Part shown: positions 1 through 6,534 of the stretch, in pieces
How the letters are laid out: every line of letters begins with the position of its first letter
Position numbering within the stretch: the first letter of the stretch is position 1
DNA from: a virus
IMG/VR virus record: IMGVR_UViG_3300046660_000282
Coordinates: 1 to 45,995 of that record
DNA: 45,995 nucleotides
Strand: one strand, 5' to 3'
Position numbers and translations under genes: made by a program
Notes under the pieces: model-generated
Told to the model about the DNA's origin: nothing
Seen by the model: only the letters and a program-made list of their open reading frames with translations
Database searches by the model: none

Positions 1-23
1 CTATTTGCTTATCCTAGGCCATT

Positions 24-86
24 CTAGAGCGGCCAAATGCACCATAGCAGCACGCAAGCCGCGATAAATCCCGCTAGTTGAAACAA
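24..86 (-). CDS. possible 20-residue membrane micro-protein
   Basis: A TTG-initiated ORF of 20 codons (MFQLAGF...WCIWPL if TTG is read as Met) directly follows the stop of the gene at 94. It is almost entirely hydrophobic, like a single short membrane helix. An AGGAGC lies about 11 bases before the TTG. No family is recognised, and a chance ORF this short cannot be excluded. Confidence 0.3.
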   Translation of the reverse strand: MFQLAGFIAACVLLWCIWPL

Positions 87-93
87 TCCGATT

Positions 94-333
94 CTAGCTC
101 CTTTTCGGCCTAGTTGCGGGAATGGCGATTCTTTGCCCATTAGCGAACCGGCAAGAGGCGAAACGCTCCTTAACGTCGTCTAGCGCGTCACTGTAAACGA
201 TTCGATTGGAGGGGCTGTTATTGATCGTTTCGGCCATGGCAAAGCAGGAGTCTTGCGTGCCAATGTCAAACCGCGACAATGTTGCGGTTTGATCGGGCGA
301 ATTGAGGATTAGAACAAGGATTAGCTTTTCCAT
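94..333 (-). CDS. hypothetical protein, 79 aa
   Basis: Begins MEKLILVLILNSPDQ. The ATG sits in TTTGACATGG, one base after the TGA stop of the upstream gene, so it is translationally coupled; an in-frame upstream extension would run inside that gene and is not preferred. The N-terminal eight residues are hydrophobic; the rest is polar and ends basic (ATRPKRS). Family not recognised. Confidence 0.6.
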   Translation of the reverse strand: MEKLILVLILNSPDQTATLSRFDIGTQDSCFAMAETINNSPSNRIVYSDALDDVKERFASCRFANGQRIAIPATRPKRS

Positions 334-334
334 G

Positions 335-931
335 TCAAATTGCCTGAATAACTTTGTAGCCAATGGCTCTAAGGTAATTCAAGCCGGATTCGCGGAAACA
401 TGAGCTATAGCCGGTTTCGCAATCATCCGACATTTCCCATTCCCTTTGCAGCTTGAAAGCCGTTTCTTTGACTTCCTCCCATCTTGCGTTTTTCGTGTCT
501 GCATCAGTGTCAGCGATTCCAAGCGCTTCATACGCCTTTTCATACCAGTCATTGCTGTAAACGGTTCTGCCGGTCGCCTTGCTGATACTGGTATAATTTG
601 CCAGACTATAACCCTTTTTGGGCTGATAGTCACGCGGATAAAGCTTGTGCCCTTTTGGCGGTTTCGGCGCGTCTTCACTGCTAGCGTGATTCGTCATCTT
701 GTGCCCGTCAATCGTCATTCCAGAAAGAGCGGCAGTGAATTTGTCATAGCCATAGCCTCCCGCCGTGGCATGCTGAAACTCGCCATTGAAATCATGCACA
801 TTGACAAGGCAAGTCCCGCCGTCGCTGAAATGCGCCTTGATCGTTGCGACATGTTCGCCTTTCTTGTTCAAGACGACATAGGCCGAAATGCTCTTGCCTG
901 CTTTGGTATCATGCACATATTTGGTCGCCAT
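335..931 (-). CDS. hypothetical protein, 198 aa
   Basis: Starts MATKYVHDTKAGKS after a good AAAGGAG. The N-terminal 70 residues alternate beta-like and Gly-rich segments. The middle has a Lys/Pro-rich linker (PKPPKGHKLYPRD) and the C-terminal 70 residues are helical and acidic, with three cysteines near the end (DDCETGYSSC). It is the first gene after the 961-983 hairpin. Looks like a two-part soluble protein; function unknown. Confidence 0.75.
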   Translation of the reverse strand: MATKYVHDTKAGKSISAYVVLNKKGEHVATIKAHFSDGGTCLVNVHDFNGEFQHATAGGYGYDKFTAALSGMTIDGHKMTNHASSEDAPKPPKGHKLYPRDYQPKKGYSLANYTSISKATGRTVYSNDWYEKAYEALGIADTDADTKNARWEEVKETAFKLQREWEMSDDCETGYSSCFRESGLNYLRAIGYKVIQAI

Positions 932-960
932 GCTTAAAACTCCTTTGTAAGCATTTAGGA

Positions 961-983
961 ATGGCGCTATGACATAGCGCCAT
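961..983. other. intercistronic hairpin (10-bp stem)
   Basis: ATGGCGCTAT-GAC-ATAGCGCCAT is a perfect hairpin between the stop of the gene at 995 and the ribosome site of the gene ending at 931. No U-run follows on the minus strand, so it is a poor Rho-independent terminator. Its flanks (CTTAAGCCTTTAG before, TTCCTAAATGCTT after, minus strand) resemble those of the hairpins at 3918 and 8034. Confidence 0.7.
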
Positions 984-994
984 GGTCTAAAGGC

Positions 995-1186
995 TTAAGC
1001 TTTCACCTTGTATTTAAGCGAGGCGAAAGAGTGGGATACACTTTCAACAAAAACGTTGTTTGTGTTGACAATAACCACGATACGAGACGTTACGGCGGAT
1101 ACAATGAATTCGCGGCGCTCCTCATTAACGAGAATCATGCCTTTAACAAACTGAATTCCCTTGTAATCTACATGGCCCATAAACAT
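995..1186 (-). CDS. hypothetical protein, 63 aa
   Basis: Start chosen at MFMGHVDYKG, preceded by AAGGAAATAAGCAG; the longer in-frame form would begin inside the promoter. The protein is rich in Val/Ile strands (SRIVVIVNTNNVFVES), like a small beta barrel, and ends basic. It is the only gene between the promoter at 1215-1243 and the hairpin at 961. Family unknown. Confidence 0.65.
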   Translation of the reverse strand: MFMGHVDYKGIQFVKGMILVNEERREFIVSAVTSRIVVIVNTNNVFVESVSHSFASLKYKVKA

Positions 1187-1214
1187 CTGCTTATTTCCTT
1201 GTTTCGATAGATGT

Positions 1215-1243
1215 AAGTTAGAACATTTCCTTACATCTGGCAA
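1215..1243 (-). promoter_or_regulatory. sigma70-type promoter with GATGTAAG inverted repeat
   Basis: Minus strand: TTGCCA, 17 bp, TAACTT. An inverted repeat GATGTAAG...CTTACATC (1210-1237) spans the spacer and -10. Drives the gene ending at 995. Confidence 0.7.
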
Positions 1244-1252
1244 GAGGGAATT

Positions 1253-1564
1253 TTAAAAAAGTTGCAGAGTGTTTATGTAAACGCGGAAATAAATCAAGCG
1301 TCCTGCATCGCTATCGGGATCAATACCGGCTTCATAGCAAGTATCTAATGCGTTTTGATCAGCTGAATCATGCTTCGCTTGTGTCGCCTTGCCGCGATAG
1401 TGAAGCGCGGTAGCGGCTTCATTGCGGATTGCCTCAAGCAATGCGGCAAAGGCTTTATCTTCCACGTTCCAAGCCTCAAGAGTTTGCGCATTATCGGCAA
1501 TTTCCTTTGCAGCCTGATATGCGAGAAATTCAGCCGCGAAGTTGGTTACAAGCTCATTTGCCAT
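1253..1564 (-). CDS. hypothetical helical protein, 103 aa
   Basis: Starts MANELVTNFAAEFLAYQAAKE after AAGAGGAAACGGCA. It is Ala-rich and almost wholly helical to about residue 75, then has an acidic stretch (GIDPDSDAG) and a short beta-like end. Alone in its unit, under the promoter at 1592-1620. Such short Ala-rich helical proteins are common among phage host-takeover genes; no family identified. Confidence 0.7.
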   Translation of the reverse strand: MANELVTNFAAEFLAYQAAKEIADNAQTLEAWNVEDKAFAALLEAIRNEAATALHYRGKATQAKHDSADQNALDTCYEAGIDPDSDAGRLIYFRVYINTLQLF

Positions 1565-1591
1565 TGCCGTTTCCTCTTGTTCGATAGATGT

Positions 1592-1620
1592 AAGTTAGAA
1601 CATTTTCTTACATCTGGCAA
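1592..1620 (-). promoter_or_regulatory. promoter with GATGTAAG inverted repeat (near copy of 1215-1243)
   Basis: TTGCCA, 17 bp, TAACTT on the minus strand, with the same GATGTAAG/CTTACATC arms (1587-1614). The sequence from TCGATAGATG to CTGGCAAGAG is nearly identical to that at 1205-1246, i.e. a duplicated promoter cassette. Confidence 0.75.
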
Positions 1621-1640
1621 GAGAGAATTTTAAAAAAGTG

Positions 1641-1660
1641 AAGCGCTCCTTAGAGCGCTT
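1641..1660 (-). terminator. Rho-independent terminator
   Basis: AAGCGCTC-CTTA-GAGCGCTT with CACTTTTTTAAAA following on the minus strand. The stop codon of the gene at 1650 lies in the stem. Confidence 0.75.
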
Positions 1661-2408
1661 TAGGCCGATTAACGATTGTCGTCTTGACGCCTTTATAATC
1701 GTTATGCTGCTTTACCGTCGCTTTGAAAGAGATGGTATCTCCCATTTTCCCCATCTCGTTATTGAAGAATGAAACAATGTCGTTACCGATTCTAACTTTC
1801 GTGATAGTGTAACCGGCTTGGAATTCCGTTTCCTGCTTTTCAATGAAAGCAAAAATTTCGCCTTTAAATTCGCGACGTTCGCCAATCGTGCCAATGAAGG
1901 AAGAAAGAGAGTCAACTGCGAAGCGTTCGGCGCGGATTGCCTCGCGTTTGGCAATCAAACCCTTTTCCAGTGCAACGCCTTGGCAAGCCGCAATCAAGGC
2001 ATTGGAAACCATGTTAGCTTCGCTCAAAGCTTGATCCGCAAAATACAGCACATATGAATCAGGAGCATCAACAATCTTGACGCCTTTGTGTTTACCGAAC
2101 GGAAAAACGCCGCTTTCAATCGCTTCAATGTTGCGCGTGTCATAGATCGAAAGTTTGCCACGGCGCTTGTCAGCGACAAATTCAGGGCAATCATCAAGAA
2201 TGATGACAAGGCTTTCTTGATCAGCAACGCGTTGCTGCAAACGCTCTACATAGTCCGTTGCCTTCTCAATTGCTTTTTCTTCCGTAGCAGCAAGATTGCA
2301 GATGTAGTTATCAAGAAAATGAACGTTGCCACGTACCGCGACTCGCAGTGTGTACATAGCATTTTTAGCGCCGGTCGAAATGTAGTAATTGCGAATCTGC
2401 TTTTCCAT
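1650..2408 (-). CDS. 252-aa protein with a GKxKG (DUF3820-like) motif
   Basis: Start chosen at MEKQIRNYYISTGAK (RBS AAAGGGAATACGGAA); the 24-residue upstream extension would come from the leader. Residues about 105-125 (FPFGKHKGVKIVDAPDSYVLYF) match the GKYKGxxxxDxPxxYLxW motif of DUF3820/exonuclease-associated proteins. The C-terminus (SFKATVKQHNDYKGVKTTIV) resembles a stretch, ATVKxHxxYKGVKxT, that recurs in phage replication-associated proteins. This suggests a nucleic-acid role, unproven. Ends in the terminator at 1641 and has its own palindromic promoter. Confidence 0.75.
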   Translation of the reverse strand: MEKQIRNYYISTGAKNAMYTLRVAVRGNVHFLDNYICNLAATEEKAIEKATDYVERLQQRVADQESLVIILDDCPEFVADKRRGKLSIYDTRNIEAIESGVFPFGKHKGVKIVDAPDSYVLYFADQALSEANMVSNALIAACQGVALEKGLIAKREAIRAERFAVDSLSSFIGTIGERREFKGEIFAFIEKQETEFQAGYTITKVRIGNDIVSFFNNEMGKMGDTISFKATVKQHNDYKGVKTTIVNRPKAL

Positions 2409-2430
2409 TTCCGTATTCCCTTTAATTGCG

Positions 2431-2473
2431 TTGACCATGTAAGGAAGATACGACTCTTTCCTTACATGGTCAA
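2431..2473 (-). promoter_or_regulatory. palindromic promoter, 16-bp perfect arms
   Basis: TTGACCATGTAAGGAA (2431-2446) and its exact complement (2458-2473). On the minus strand the right arm supplies -35 TTGACC; -10 TATCTT is 17 bp away at 2445-2450. The arms would be an ideal dimeric repressor site over the promoter. Drives the gene at 1650-2408. Confidence 0.85.
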
Positions 2474-2492
2474 TAGGCAAATCACGGAATTT

Positions 2493-2618
2493 TTAATAAA
2501 ACCGCTTTTCGTTTCCGTCGCGCTTATCCGCCGCAACGAAAGAGAAAACGTTGCGCCTTGCGGCCTTATCACGTCTTGCGTTCTGGATTGCGCGCTTGTT
2601 CATTTTGTTCTGCGACAT
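2493..2618 (-). CDS. basic 41-aa protein
   Basis: MSQNKMNKRAIQNARRDKAARR..., then FSFVAADKRDG, ending RFY. RBS GGAGTTAAGAGC. About a third of residues are Lys or Arg, mostly in the first half, so binding to nucleic acid or an acidic partner is plausible; no family known. It lies directly upstream of the promoter at 2431, with a hairpin (2643-2664) ahead of it. Confidence 0.6.
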   Translation of the reverse strand: MSQNKMNKRAIQNARRDKAARRNVFSFVAADKRDGNEKRFY

Positions 2619-2642
2619 GCTCTTAACTCCTTTTGAGCTTAT

Positions 2643-2664
2643 CCCGTTCCACCATTGGAACGGG
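2643..2664. other. intercistronic hairpin (9-bp stem)
   Basis: CCCGTTCCA-CCAT-TGGAACGGG lies between the stop of the gene at 2676 and the start of the 41-aa gene. It lacks a U-run on the minus strand, so it may be a processing or attenuation hairpin. Confidence 0.6.
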
Positions 2665-2675
2665 AAACGTTGCGG

Positions 2676-3062
2676 TTAATATTCGATATCTGCACTCAGC
2701 GCGGAATGAAAACATTCCGCGATGTAGTCTTTGATTTGGCGCTTGTCGCGTCCAGTGACGCGGATTGTGAAGCCATACACAAGAGAAGGCGTCACAATAA
2801 CCTTGTGCATGGTCCAACCATCGTAATAGCCTGCATCGTTCATGTGATGAAATCCCGTTTCAAAAACGAGACGTTCCGGCTTGCTTTCATCATCGTTGAA
2901 TTGCGTTCCAGAATCGAAGCCGGAACCGGATGGCATAACATTTTTGCAAATGTCTGTAATGGCGTCTTCGTGCTTTTCCAGCCATTCCACATTGCCGGAT
3001 TTCTCGCAATTCAGCATTGCTTGGAACCGATTCGCAATTTCCTGATAAACTTTGCGCTGCAT
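2676..3062 (-). CDS. hypothetical protein, 128 aa
   Basis: MQRKVYQEIANRFQAMLNCEK... begins helical (1-45). A Gly/Ser-rich turn (MPSGSGFDSG) follows, then a beta-rich half containing HHMNDAGYYDGWTMHKVIVTPS and a final helix. The order helix, loop, five-strand core suggests a compact alpha/beta fold. Five bases downstream of the 3068 gene, in one unit with it. RBS AAGGAGTAACGGA. Unknown function. Confidence 0.75.
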   Translation of the reverse strand: MQRKVYQEIANRFQAMLNCEKSGNVEWLEKHEDAITDICKNVMPSGSGFDSGTQFNDDESKPERLVFETGFHHMNDAGYYDGWTMHKVIVTPSLVYGFTIRVTGRDKRQIKDYIAECFHSALSADIEY

Positions 3063-3067
3063 TTCCG

Positions 3068-3274
3068 TTACTCCTTAACGGGCTCGATTGAAAAGATTTC
3101 GGACATTGCGCCTTCATAGGCAAAAACGTCGAAATGGTCTGGATTGTCGCTATCCTCTTCAATGAACATATCAGAGAACATTGTGAGAATGAACGCCTTT
3201 GCCGCATCAACCGTTTCCACGGTCTTGAGCAGCTTTTTCGCGCCATTCGCGATTGTCTCGATTTTGTAGGCCAT
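3068..3274 (-). CDS. hypothetical acidic protein, 68 aa
   Basis: MAYKIETIANGAKKLLKTVETVDAAKAFILTMF..., then strongly acidic (IEEDSDNPDHFDVFAYEGAMSE). First gene after the promoter at 3291-3333; RBS AAGGGATTGAAGAA. The pattern beta, helix (VDAAKAF), beta is like many small phage proteins that end in a conserved strand. Unknown. Confidence 0.7.
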   Translation of the reverse strand: MAYKIETIANGAKKLLKTVETVDAAKAFILTMFSDMFIEEDSDNPDHFDVFAYEGAMSEIFSIEPVKE

Positions 3275-3290
3275 TTCTTCAATCCCTTGT

Positions 3291-3333
3291 TTGACTATGT
3301 AAGGATATTAAAATCATTTCCTTACATAGTCAA
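3291..3333 (-). promoter_or_regulatory. palindromic promoter variant (TTGACTATGTAAGGA)
   Basis: Arms at 3291-3305 and 3319-3333 are exact complements. Both differ from the other cassettes by C to T (ACTATG for ACCATG), a compensated change that keeps the symmetry. -35 TTGACT, 17 bp, -10 TAATAT. Confidence 0.85.
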
Positions 3334-3342
3334 TACCTTTTT

Positions 3343-3663
3343 TCACTTAAATTTCACTTTGACGCTATGCCAGCCAGCCTTAACGCTTACAACGCGTTTT
3401 CCAGCCGGAACAAACGTTGTGTTGCCTACCTGCTTAAACTTGCCATTCGACAAGCGTCGAATCACGTTGAACGGTTCAAAGCCTGTTACAGCGTTCCACG
3501 CGGTAAAGAATGCCGCATCTCTTGCAACGCTATCGCCACGCAAGTTTTCGCTTGTGGCATGAATGCACTTGCCATTGTGCCACAACGTAAACGCGTTAGT
3601 TTGCGTTTCGTAGCACTTAATTTCCACTCCCATTTTATAGCGGGAAAAAATAAGGTTCTGCAT
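3343..3663 (-). CDS. hypothetical beta-rich protein, 106 aa
   Basis: MQNLIFSRYKMGVEIKCYETQTNAFTLWHNGKC..., beta-rich throughout with a conserved-looking AWNAVTGFEPFNVIRRLSNG core and a basic end (SVKAGWHSVKVKFK). RBS AAGGAGCTAAGCCA. A shorter start at MGVEIKC (residue 11) is possible. Four bases downstream of the 3668 gene, hence one operon. Function unknown. Confidence 0.7.
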   Translation of the reverse strand: MQNLIFSRYKMGVEIKCYETQTNAFTLWHNGKCIHATSENLRGDSVARDAAFFTAWNAVTGFEPFNVIRRLSNGKFKQVGNTTFVPAGKRVVSVKAGWHSVKVKFK

Positions 3664-3667
3664 TGGC

Positions 3668-3886
3668 TTAGCTCCTTAAAGCCGTTTTGGCTTCATTCAT
3701 GACACTGAAAAGCGCGCGGCGCGTTCTGGTAAACTGCGACGGCTCAGACACGCGGTTAAGCAGCCCTAGCGCCTTGCACATAGCGTTGTAACGCGTTTCA
3801 TGGCAAACCGTACCATCTCGGCTTTCAAGCCAGCGCAACCGGCTTACAATGTCGCTGATTTCAACATGAATAAGATTGTCAGTCAT
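3668..3886 (-). CDS. hypothetical protein, 72 aa
   Basis: MTDNLIHVEISDIVSRLRWLESR... is helical and mildly basic, with Arg pairs (TRTRRALFSVMNEAK). It lies between the 3918 hairpin and the 3343 gene. RBS GGAGATAGGGCA. No recognised domain. Confidence 0.7.
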   Translation of the reverse strand: MTDNLIHVEISDIVSRLRWLESRDGTVCHETRYNAMCKALGLLNRVSEPSQFTRTRRALFSVMNEAKTALRS

Positions 3887-3917
3887 TGCCCTATCTCCAT
3901 TGGCAAGCGTTTAAGAA

Positions 3918-3937
3918 TGGCGCTCCAATGAGCGCCA
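3918..3937. other. intercistronic hairpin (8-bp stem)
   Basis: TGGCGCTC-CAAT-GAGCGCCA after the stop of the 3949 gene. Flanks on the minus strand (CTAAGCCTTTAAATT ... TTCTTAAACGCTT) match those around the 961 and 8034 hairpins although the stem sequences differ. Confidence 0.7.
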
Positions 3938-3948
3938 AATTTAAAGGC

Positions 3949-4128
3949 TTAGTTGTTTCGTTCAGCTTCGATTGCTTCCATTGCCTCACGAATAACGCGA
4001 GTCATGTCGGAAAAATCGCCGTGGTTTTCGATGAAAGTAATGGCCCACTCTTTCAGTGAAGGGGAAATGATTCCCAACTCAGTCAAGACCATTTTTTCCT
4101 TCAAAGCCTTTGTTTCTGCGTTTGCCAT
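3949..4128 (-). CDS. hypothetical helical protein, 59 aa
   Basis: Start MANAETKALKEKM with AAAGGAAATACGGAA upstream; the extension MVNKGNTE is the common promoter leader being read through. Helix-rich, with LKEWAITFIENHGDFSDMTRVIREAMEAIEAE, which could be a short two-helix bundle. Sole gene between the palindromic promoter 4145-4187 and the 3918 hairpin. Confidence 0.7.
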   Translation of the reverse strand: MANAETKALKEKMVLTELGIISPSLKEWAITFIENHGDFSDMTRVIREAMEAIEAERNN

Positions 4129-4144
4129 TTCCGTATTTCCTTTG

Positions 4145-4187
4145 TTGACCATGTAAGGAACTTAAACGCTTTTCCTTACATGGTCAA
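4145..4187 (-). promoter_or_regulatory. palindromic promoter, 16-bp perfect arms
   Basis: TTGACCATGTAAGGAA (4145-4160) and its complement (4172-4187). -35 TTGACC, 17 bp, -10 TAAGTT on the minus strand. Confidence 0.85.
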
Positions 4188-4203
4188 TAGGCTTTTTAAA
4201 AAA

Positions 4204-4542
4204 TTACCATCTTTCGCCAGTAAGCCAAACTTTGAAGTTTTCAGGGAATTTCAAACCATAGGGCAAATCTTTGTTTGCGCGGCAGAACCTGTTATGGAGT
4301 GCAGGCTTTTCGCTATGCATCCATTTTTTGAAATCTTGATATTCCGGCAAAGCCGCATACATATCGTTTATCTTGTCGCGGTTATGGCAATAAACATAAC
4401 CGCCAAACGGTTGTGCCGTAACGCCTAATGCAGACATGCTGGCGACATAAGTGCGATATTCAGAAAAGAGCGGATGCGACTCATCTGCTTTAGTCGTAAC
4501 AGGCTGAATCGGAGCCATGGCGGCGCGTGACATATCAAACAT
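4204..4542 (-). CDS. hypothetical protein, 112 aa
   Basis: Start MFDMSRAAMAPIQPV, RBS AAAGGAACTAAGCAG. Pro-rich start, then aromatic-rich middle (FSEYRTYVASMSALGVTAQPFGGYVYCHNRDK) and a Trp/Phe-rich C-terminus (FPENFKVWLTGERW). It looks like a compact globular protein. Monocistronic under the promoter at 4559-4601. Unknown. Confidence 0.7.
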   Translation of the reverse strand: MFDMSRAAMAPIQPVTTKADESHPLFSEYRTYVASMSALGVTAQPFGGYVYCHNRDKINDMYAALPEYQDFKKWMHSEKPALHNRFCRANKDLPYGLKFPENFKVWLTGERW

Positions 4543-4558
4543 CTGCTTAGTTCCTTTG

Positions 4559-4601
4559 TTGACCATGTAAGGAAGATATGACTCTTTCCTTACATGGTCA
4601 A
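4559..4601 (-). promoter_or_regulatory. palindromic promoter, 16-bp perfect arms
   Basis: TTGACCATGTAAGGAA (4559-4574) and its complement (4586-4601). -35 TTGACC, 17 bp, -10 TATCTT. The leader down to the start codon (TTGACCATGTAAGGAA... AAAGGAACTAAGCAGATG) recurs in sister cassettes. Confidence 0.85.
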
Positions 4602-4609
4602 TAGGCTTT

Positions 4610-4894
4610 TTAAATTTTATTCAGCGCCAAGCGCAAATCATACGTGCGCTTGATATCTGCTCTAATCGCTGCAATCGTCTCAGCGCTAAGACCGTCAACA
4701 ATCATGAACGGTTCAACGATATTAGCGCCGCTCAAGTTTTGAACCGTGATAATCACGCCGCTAGCCATATACTTATCGGTATTGGCCTTTCCGATATCCC
4801 TGTTAGCACTTGCCAGCGTTCCTATATCATGCGCCTTGGATTGCAACAAATCTTTCGCGAGTTGCGCGGTGCGGGAAAGTTTCTTTGCAGTCAT
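4610..4894 (-). CDS. hypothetical protein, 94 aa
   Basis: MTAKKLSRTAQLAKDLLQSKAHDIG... has a basic helical N-terminus, a short beta segment (GVIITVQNLSGANIV), and a final helix (AETIAAIRADIKRTYDLRLALNKI). The ATG overlaps the stop of the 4894 gene (shared base), so translation is coupled. Unknown. Confidence 0.7.
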   Translation of the reverse strand: MTAKKLSRTAQLAKDLLQSKAHDIGTLASANRDIGKANTDKYMASGVIITVQNLSGANIVEPFMIVDGLSAETIAAIRADIKRTYDLRLALNKI

Positions 4895-5136
4895 TAGCTC
4901 AAATCCTCTTTTGCGTAACGGATTCGCCCGTCATAATCGATAAACAGGCCGGTTTCGTGGTTATAACCATCTCTAACCCATTTATGTGCCGTGGTACGAT
5001 GAATGGCCTTGTAGAGCCAAAAGCCGTTGCCTCCATCATCGTCACTTTCATAAACGAATCGATTGGCTTGCTCCATAGCCTTCTCCGACCTAAATTCAAC
5101 AAGCATGTCGCGGCGTTGATCGATGGCATAAATCAT
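4894..5136 (-). CDS. hypothetical protein, 80 aa
   Basis: MIYAIDQRRDMLVEFRSEKAMEQANRF... followed by DGGNGFWLYKAIHRTTAHKWVRDG. A mixed alpha/beta small protein. RBS GAGGAGCTAAGCAG. Middle gene of the three-gene unit that starts at the promoter 5516-5558. Unknown. Confidence 0.7.
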   Translation of the reverse strand: MIYAIDQRRDMLVEFRSEKAMEQANRFVYESDDDGGNGFWLYKAIHRTTAHKWVRDGYNHETGLFIDYDGRIRYAKEDLS

Positions 5137-5148
5137 CTGCTTAGCTCC

Positions 5149-5499
5149 TCACATAGCCACTTTGATAATAGTTGCGTCTTCAAAGCAAGCCCGGTAAAGC
5201 TGACCGCGAGTCACGCCTATCATGCGATAAGTTGAAAGCTTGCGAGTAGAACCGGGAACGGGAACGCCGCAAATCAATGCGCCGGTCTCAGTCCCTTCTA
5301 TCACATCGCCTTCAATGTCAAAGACGTTATATGTGACTCGCATGCCGCCGCGTTCAGGATGAAACTCTTTTTCCACAGTCACGGCGCGTTCCACAATGTT
5401 TGTTAGAACCATTGTGCCGCGTGCATATGGCTGCATATCAAACTTGACGGTTTTTCCAGTCATGTTATGCGCGAAAGATTCGTTTAGAAAAGAAGGCAT
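5149..5499 (-). CDS. hypothetical beta-rich protein, 116 aa
   Basis: Start MPSFLNESFAHNMTGK (RBS AAGGGATTAAGCAA); the MVKQGIKQ extension is leader. Alternating strands (TVKFDMQPYARGTMVLTNI, VTYNVFDIEGDVIEGTETGALICGVPV) suggest a beta-barrel or OB-like fold. The C-terminal half (KLSTYRMIGVTRGQLYRACFE) is mixed. First gene of its unit. Unknown. Confidence 0.7.
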   Translation of the reverse strand: MPSFLNESFAHNMTGKTVKFDMQPYARGTMVLTNIVERAVTVEKEFHPERGGMRVTYNVFDIEGDVIEGTETGALICGVPVPGSTRKLSTYRMIGVTRGQLYRACFEDATIIKVAM

Positions 5500-5515
5500 T
5501 TGCTTAATCCCTTGT

Positions 5516-5558
5516 TTGACCATGTAAGGAACTTAAACGCTTTTCCTTACATGGTCAA
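5516..5558 (-). promoter_or_regulatory. palindromic promoter, 16-bp perfect arms
   Basis: TTGACCATGTAAGGAA (5516-5531) and its complement (5543-5558). -35 TTGACC, 17 bp, -10 TAAGTT. Confidence 0.85.
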
Positions 5559-5593
5559 GCGTCCTTTCTCACAATTATGTGAAAAAGAACATT

Positions 5594-6181
5594 TTAAAAA
5601 CTAATTTCGCAGTAAACGAAACCGTCTTCATCGTACCATGTACTTGCCTCATGATAGCGGGCAATTTCGCTTAGCTTGTCGCCCAATGAAACAAGCTTTT
5701 TGCGTTCTGCTGGCGTTGCATCCCATTTAGGATTTCCGCGATTTTCAATCATGAGCGATGTTAACCGCTCATATTCTTCTTGATCGCTTCCGAATAGATC
5801 AAGTTGCTTGCGGTCCCAATAACCCACGCCGTGGCCTTGTGACGTGAACCACAAGTCACGACCGGCTTGCTCCGAATCATAATCCTCGCGTTCATAGGCT
5901 TGTTCAAGCAAATCCTTTGCCGCCGTTTCAAAGGCTTGGCAGAACGCAACAATTGTGGCAAGCGAATCAGGATGCAATTCCGCGAATCCTACATCACTTG
6001 GCAAATTACCGTCAATTTGCCCCTCTTCCAAAGCATGTTGATTTTCATCCGAAAACCAATCATCTGAATCAACGCGATTGGCGCAGTCCGTGAAAAACAT
6101 AGCTTCGATAAAGCCTTGCACGAAATAAGGCAACGCCTTGAATTCCGGCTTGTGCTTTCCATTCATCTGAAATTCTGGCAT
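5594..6181 (-). CDS. phage protein with WFTSQGHGVGYWDR motif, 195 aa
   Basis: Residues about 110-125 (LWFTSQGHGVGYWDRKQL) correspond to the FWLTRNGHGAGFWDR signature of a widespread phage family of unknown function, normally followed by a GDKLSE-type segment and an acidic aromatic C-terminus. Both are seen here (SLGDKLSEIARYHEAS, WYDEDGFVYCEI). The N-terminal part (FVQGFIEAMFFTDC) is also typical. Full length for the family, with an insertion between the two motifs. Driven by the promoter at 6210-6238. Family assignment is from memory of the motif. Confidence 0.75.
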   Translation of the reverse strand: MPEFQMNGKHKPEFKALPYFVQGFIEAMFFTDCANRVDSDDWFSDENQHALEEGQIDGNLPSDVGFAELHPDSLATIVAFCQAFETAAKDLLEQAYEREDYDSEQAGRDLWFTSQGHGVGYWDRKQLDLFGSDQEEYERLTSLMIENRGNPKWDATPAERKKLVSLGDKLSEIARYHEASTWYDEDGFVYCEISF

Positions 6182-6209
6182 TGGCTCGATTCCTTGTTTC
6201 GATAATCAC

Positions 6210-6238
6210 AATGTAAGGAAAGATTCGCGCCGCGTCAA
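6210..6238 (-). promoter_or_regulatory. promoter with single TGTAAGGAA box
   Basis: Minus strand TTGACG, 17 bp, TACATT. ATGTAAGGAA overlaps the -10 in reverse orientation. Confidence 0.65.
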
Positions 6239-6260
6239 CTGTAATTTTTAAAATAATTTG

Positions 6261-6320
6261 CCACTTTTTGTTCCACATATGTTCCGTTTTAAAAATATTG
6301 CAGCCTCGCCGTTCCCATCC
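6261..6320 (-). repeat. copy 1 of a three-copy non-coding element
   Basis: Minus strand: GGATGGGAACGGCGA, then TTTTTAAAACGGAACA, then GGAACAAAAA. The same order of blocks occurs on the plus strand at 9485-9520 (partial) and 10516-10570. It lies between a promoter and a terminator, in a stretch without a gene. A tiny ORF ATG-GGA-ACG-GCG (MGTARLQYF) is embedded and ends in TTTTTAA. Confidence 0.7.
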
Positions 6321-6335
6321 CAAGGATTGAAAAAA

Positions 6336-6361
6336 GACTAGCGCGATTCGTCGCGCTAGTC
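6336..6361 (-). terminator. Rho-independent terminator
   Basis: GACTAGCGCGA-TTCG-TCGCGCTAGTC, 11-bp perfect stem. On the minus strand it is followed by TTTTTTC, ending the unit of the genes 6374-6951. Confidence 0.9.
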
Positions 6362-6373
6362 AAATTAAATTTT

Positions 6374-6523
6374 TCAATTAACCAAAATAGCGGCATATGT
6401 CGCGCCAAATAAACGCGTAACATGATTGCGCAGCGTGGCACTAGCTGCGCTATCCATAACGCCCATTCTGTTACGATAGGCGTTGACATAGATAGCAGCA
6501 TTTTCCAAGATATGCGGATTCAT
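6374..6523 (-). CDS. hypothetical protein, 49 aa
   Basis: MNPHILENAAIYVNAYRNRMG... Helical and compact, with a hydrophobic last third (LFGATYAAILVN). RBS AAGGAGCTAGGTA eight bases before the ATG. Its stop lies 13 bases before the terminator at 6336. Unknown. Confidence 0.65.
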   Translation of the reverse strand: MNPHILENAAIYVNAYRNRMGVMDSAASATLRNHVTRLFGATYAAILVN

Positions 6524-6534
6524 TACCTAGCTCC

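Noticed and set aside
6069-6323. Minus-strand ORF of 84 codons
   Set aside because: Out of frame within the 195-aa gene and its promoter.
6289-6501. Minus-strand ORF of 70 codons
   Set aside because: Overlaps the terminator at 6336 and the better supported 49-aa gene in another frame.
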